The position numbers and the translations under genes were made by a program. This document shows, in pieces, positions 6,398 through 6,762 of a DNA stretch of 6,762 bases. Source of the stretch: Acidobacteriota bacterium (GTDB lineage Bacteria > Acidobacteriota > Terriglobia > Terriglobales > Acidobacteriaceae). Positions within the stretch are counted from its first letter, which is position 1, and every line of letters begins with the position of its first letter. The notes below the pieces were generated by a model. It was not told where the DNA came from and did not search any database. It worked only from the letters and a program-made list of their open reading frames with translations. Location of the stretch: contig JAJZNH010000627.1 of NCBI GenBank assembly GCA_021811745.1, positions 1-6,762 of the forward strand, read 5' to 3'.

Positions 6398-6435
6398 TTT
6401 CTGCCAGTCTGCCGATAGTACTACGAAGGCAGAAA
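6398..6435 (+). repeat. Inverted repeat with duplicated left arm and internal palindrome
   Basis: TTTCTGCC (6398-6405) and GGCAGAAA (6428-6435) are exact reverse complements with a 22-nt spacer. The spacer repeats TCTGCC (6408-6413), so the right arm GGCAGA has two possible partners. It also holds the 8-bp palindrome TAGTACTA (6416-6423). The structure could be a stem with an inner element, a two-state RNA switch, or a composite operator. Confidence 0.45.
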
Positions 6436-6523
6436 CGGAGGTCTCAGCTCGGGTCAGGGCTCCAGTATGTAGACGATGCGAGTTGGTTGGTCATGAACTC
6501 GAGATCCGGGGATTGCAGAGGAT

Positions 6524-6527
6524 GAGG
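6524..6527 (+). promoter_or_regulatory. Ribosome binding site for the regulator gene
   Basis: GAGG lies 8 nt before the ATG at 6536. No upstream ATG lies in the same frame within the visible leader near this site, so the start is well supported together with the conserved receiver-type opening RIILADSQ. Confidence 0.55.
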
Positions 6528-6535
6528 CGTATACC

Positions 6536-6762
6536 ATGAATAGAATTATCCTGGCCGATTCACAGGCAATCTTCCGTGCAGGGACTGCGAAGGTCCTGGC
6601 AACGGATGAGGAGTTGCGCATTATTGCGCAATGTGCCGATCTGGATCGCATGTACCACGCCATCATGACTTTCCCCGGCGCGATCGTTCTCTTCGCTGCT
6701 TCCCTGCAGCCGGATCTGACCCGGTTGCGGATGCTGCTTGAAACGACTAACAGCCGCGGTAT
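6536..6762 (+). CDS. N-terminal part of a NarL/LuxR-type response regulator with a degenerate receiver (cut by window end)
   Basis: Seventy-five codons are visible. The protein opens MNRIILADSQAIFRAG, the beta1-alpha1 pattern of NarL-family receivers, which usually read VLLVDDHPLFREG. The second acidic residue is Ser9 where Asp is usual. The third strand reads AIVLFAASLQPDL against the usual DVVLLDLSMPDL, so the phosphoacceptor position is Ala54. Conventional phosphorylation by a kinase is therefore not expected. The family normally has a C-terminal LuxR-type helix-turn-helix, which would lie beyond the window and cannot be confirmed. The gene is divergent from the flavoprotein/kinase operon, so it could control that operon or itself through the shared intergenic region; this is inference from position only. 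Confidence 0.75.
   Translation, partial: MNRIILADSQAIFRAGTAKVLATDEELRIIAQCADLDRMYHAIMTFPGAIVLFAASLQPDLTRLRMLLETTNSRG

Larger units (their letters stand above)
6184..6535. other. Divergent intergenic region between the flavoprotein operon and a regulator gene
   Basis: This 352-nt stretch has no convincing gene. It separates two divergent genes and must hold both promoters. The part from about 6237 to 6300 is clearly AT-rich against GC-rich surroundings, as expected for promoters. It contains a 21-nt near-palindrome, a TTGACA box and a tandem AGGTTG (6261-6266 and 6269-6274). The part from about 6300 to 6535 would be an unusually long leader of the rightward gene and holds three inverted repeats. 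The only longer open frame on the minus strand here overlaps the regulator start and looks like a shadow. Confidence 0.8.

Noticed and set aside
6454..6666. 70-codon minus-strand frame across the regulator start
   Set aside because: It overlaps the conserved receiver sequence in antisense and shows no family resemblance.
1..6762. CRISPR arrays, tRNA or rRNA genes, insertion sequences
   Set aside because: No regularly spaced repeats, no tRNA-like cloverleaf, no transposase and no flanking terminal inverted repeats were seen.

Overview
The window looks like a piece of chromosome from a GC-rich, Gram-negative-type soil bacterium. The gene styles are a secreted GH3 glycosidase, a KduD-like dehydrogenase, a CRP-domain histidine kinase next to a receiver/thioredoxin-reductase fusion, and a NarL-type regulator with a degenerate receiver. 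Together they suggest Acidobacteriota (Terriglobia). That is inference from protein style only; no rRNA or marker gene is present.

Layout: (1) Positions 1-157 may hold the tail of an unidentified upstream gene. (2) Positions 112-888 (+) encode a classical short-chain dehydrogenase of the KduD / gluconate 5-dehydrogenase type. (3) Positions 952-3054 (+) encode an exported family 3 glycoside hydrolase (beta-glucosidase type) with a clear signal peptide, both catalytic residues and a C-terminal fibronectin-III-like domain. These two genes plausibly form a sugar-use cluster: extracytoplasmic release of sugars followed by cytoplasmic oxidation of a sugar acid. (4) On the minus strand, 6183-4531 and then 4510-3047 form a two-gene operon. 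It encodes a receiver domain fused to a glutaredoxin-like fold and a thioredoxin-reductase-like flavoprotein, followed by a CRP-like domain fused to a histidine kinase. The kinase gene meets the GH3 gene tail to tail with an 8-nt overlap. (5) Positions 6184-6535 are a 352-nt AT-rich divergent intergenic region holding a near-perfect 21-nt palindrome, a perfect TTGACA box and three inverted repeats. (6) From 6536 (+) a NarL/LuxR-type response regulator begins and runs off the window; it lacks the phosphoacceptor aspartate.

The most interesting part is the minus-strand pair. It is a two-component system whose response regulator has a flavin oxidoreductase as output instead of a DNA-binding domain. 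That oxidoreductase lacks the redox CxxC of thioredoxin reductase, and its glutaredoxin-like segment also lacks cysteines. The kinase's CRP-like sensor lacks the arginine that normally binds cyclic-nucleotide phosphate. The fusion architecture itself is known from genome annotation, but its biochemical role is, to my knowledge, unclear. A divergently transcribed phospho-independent-looking regulator lies beside it.
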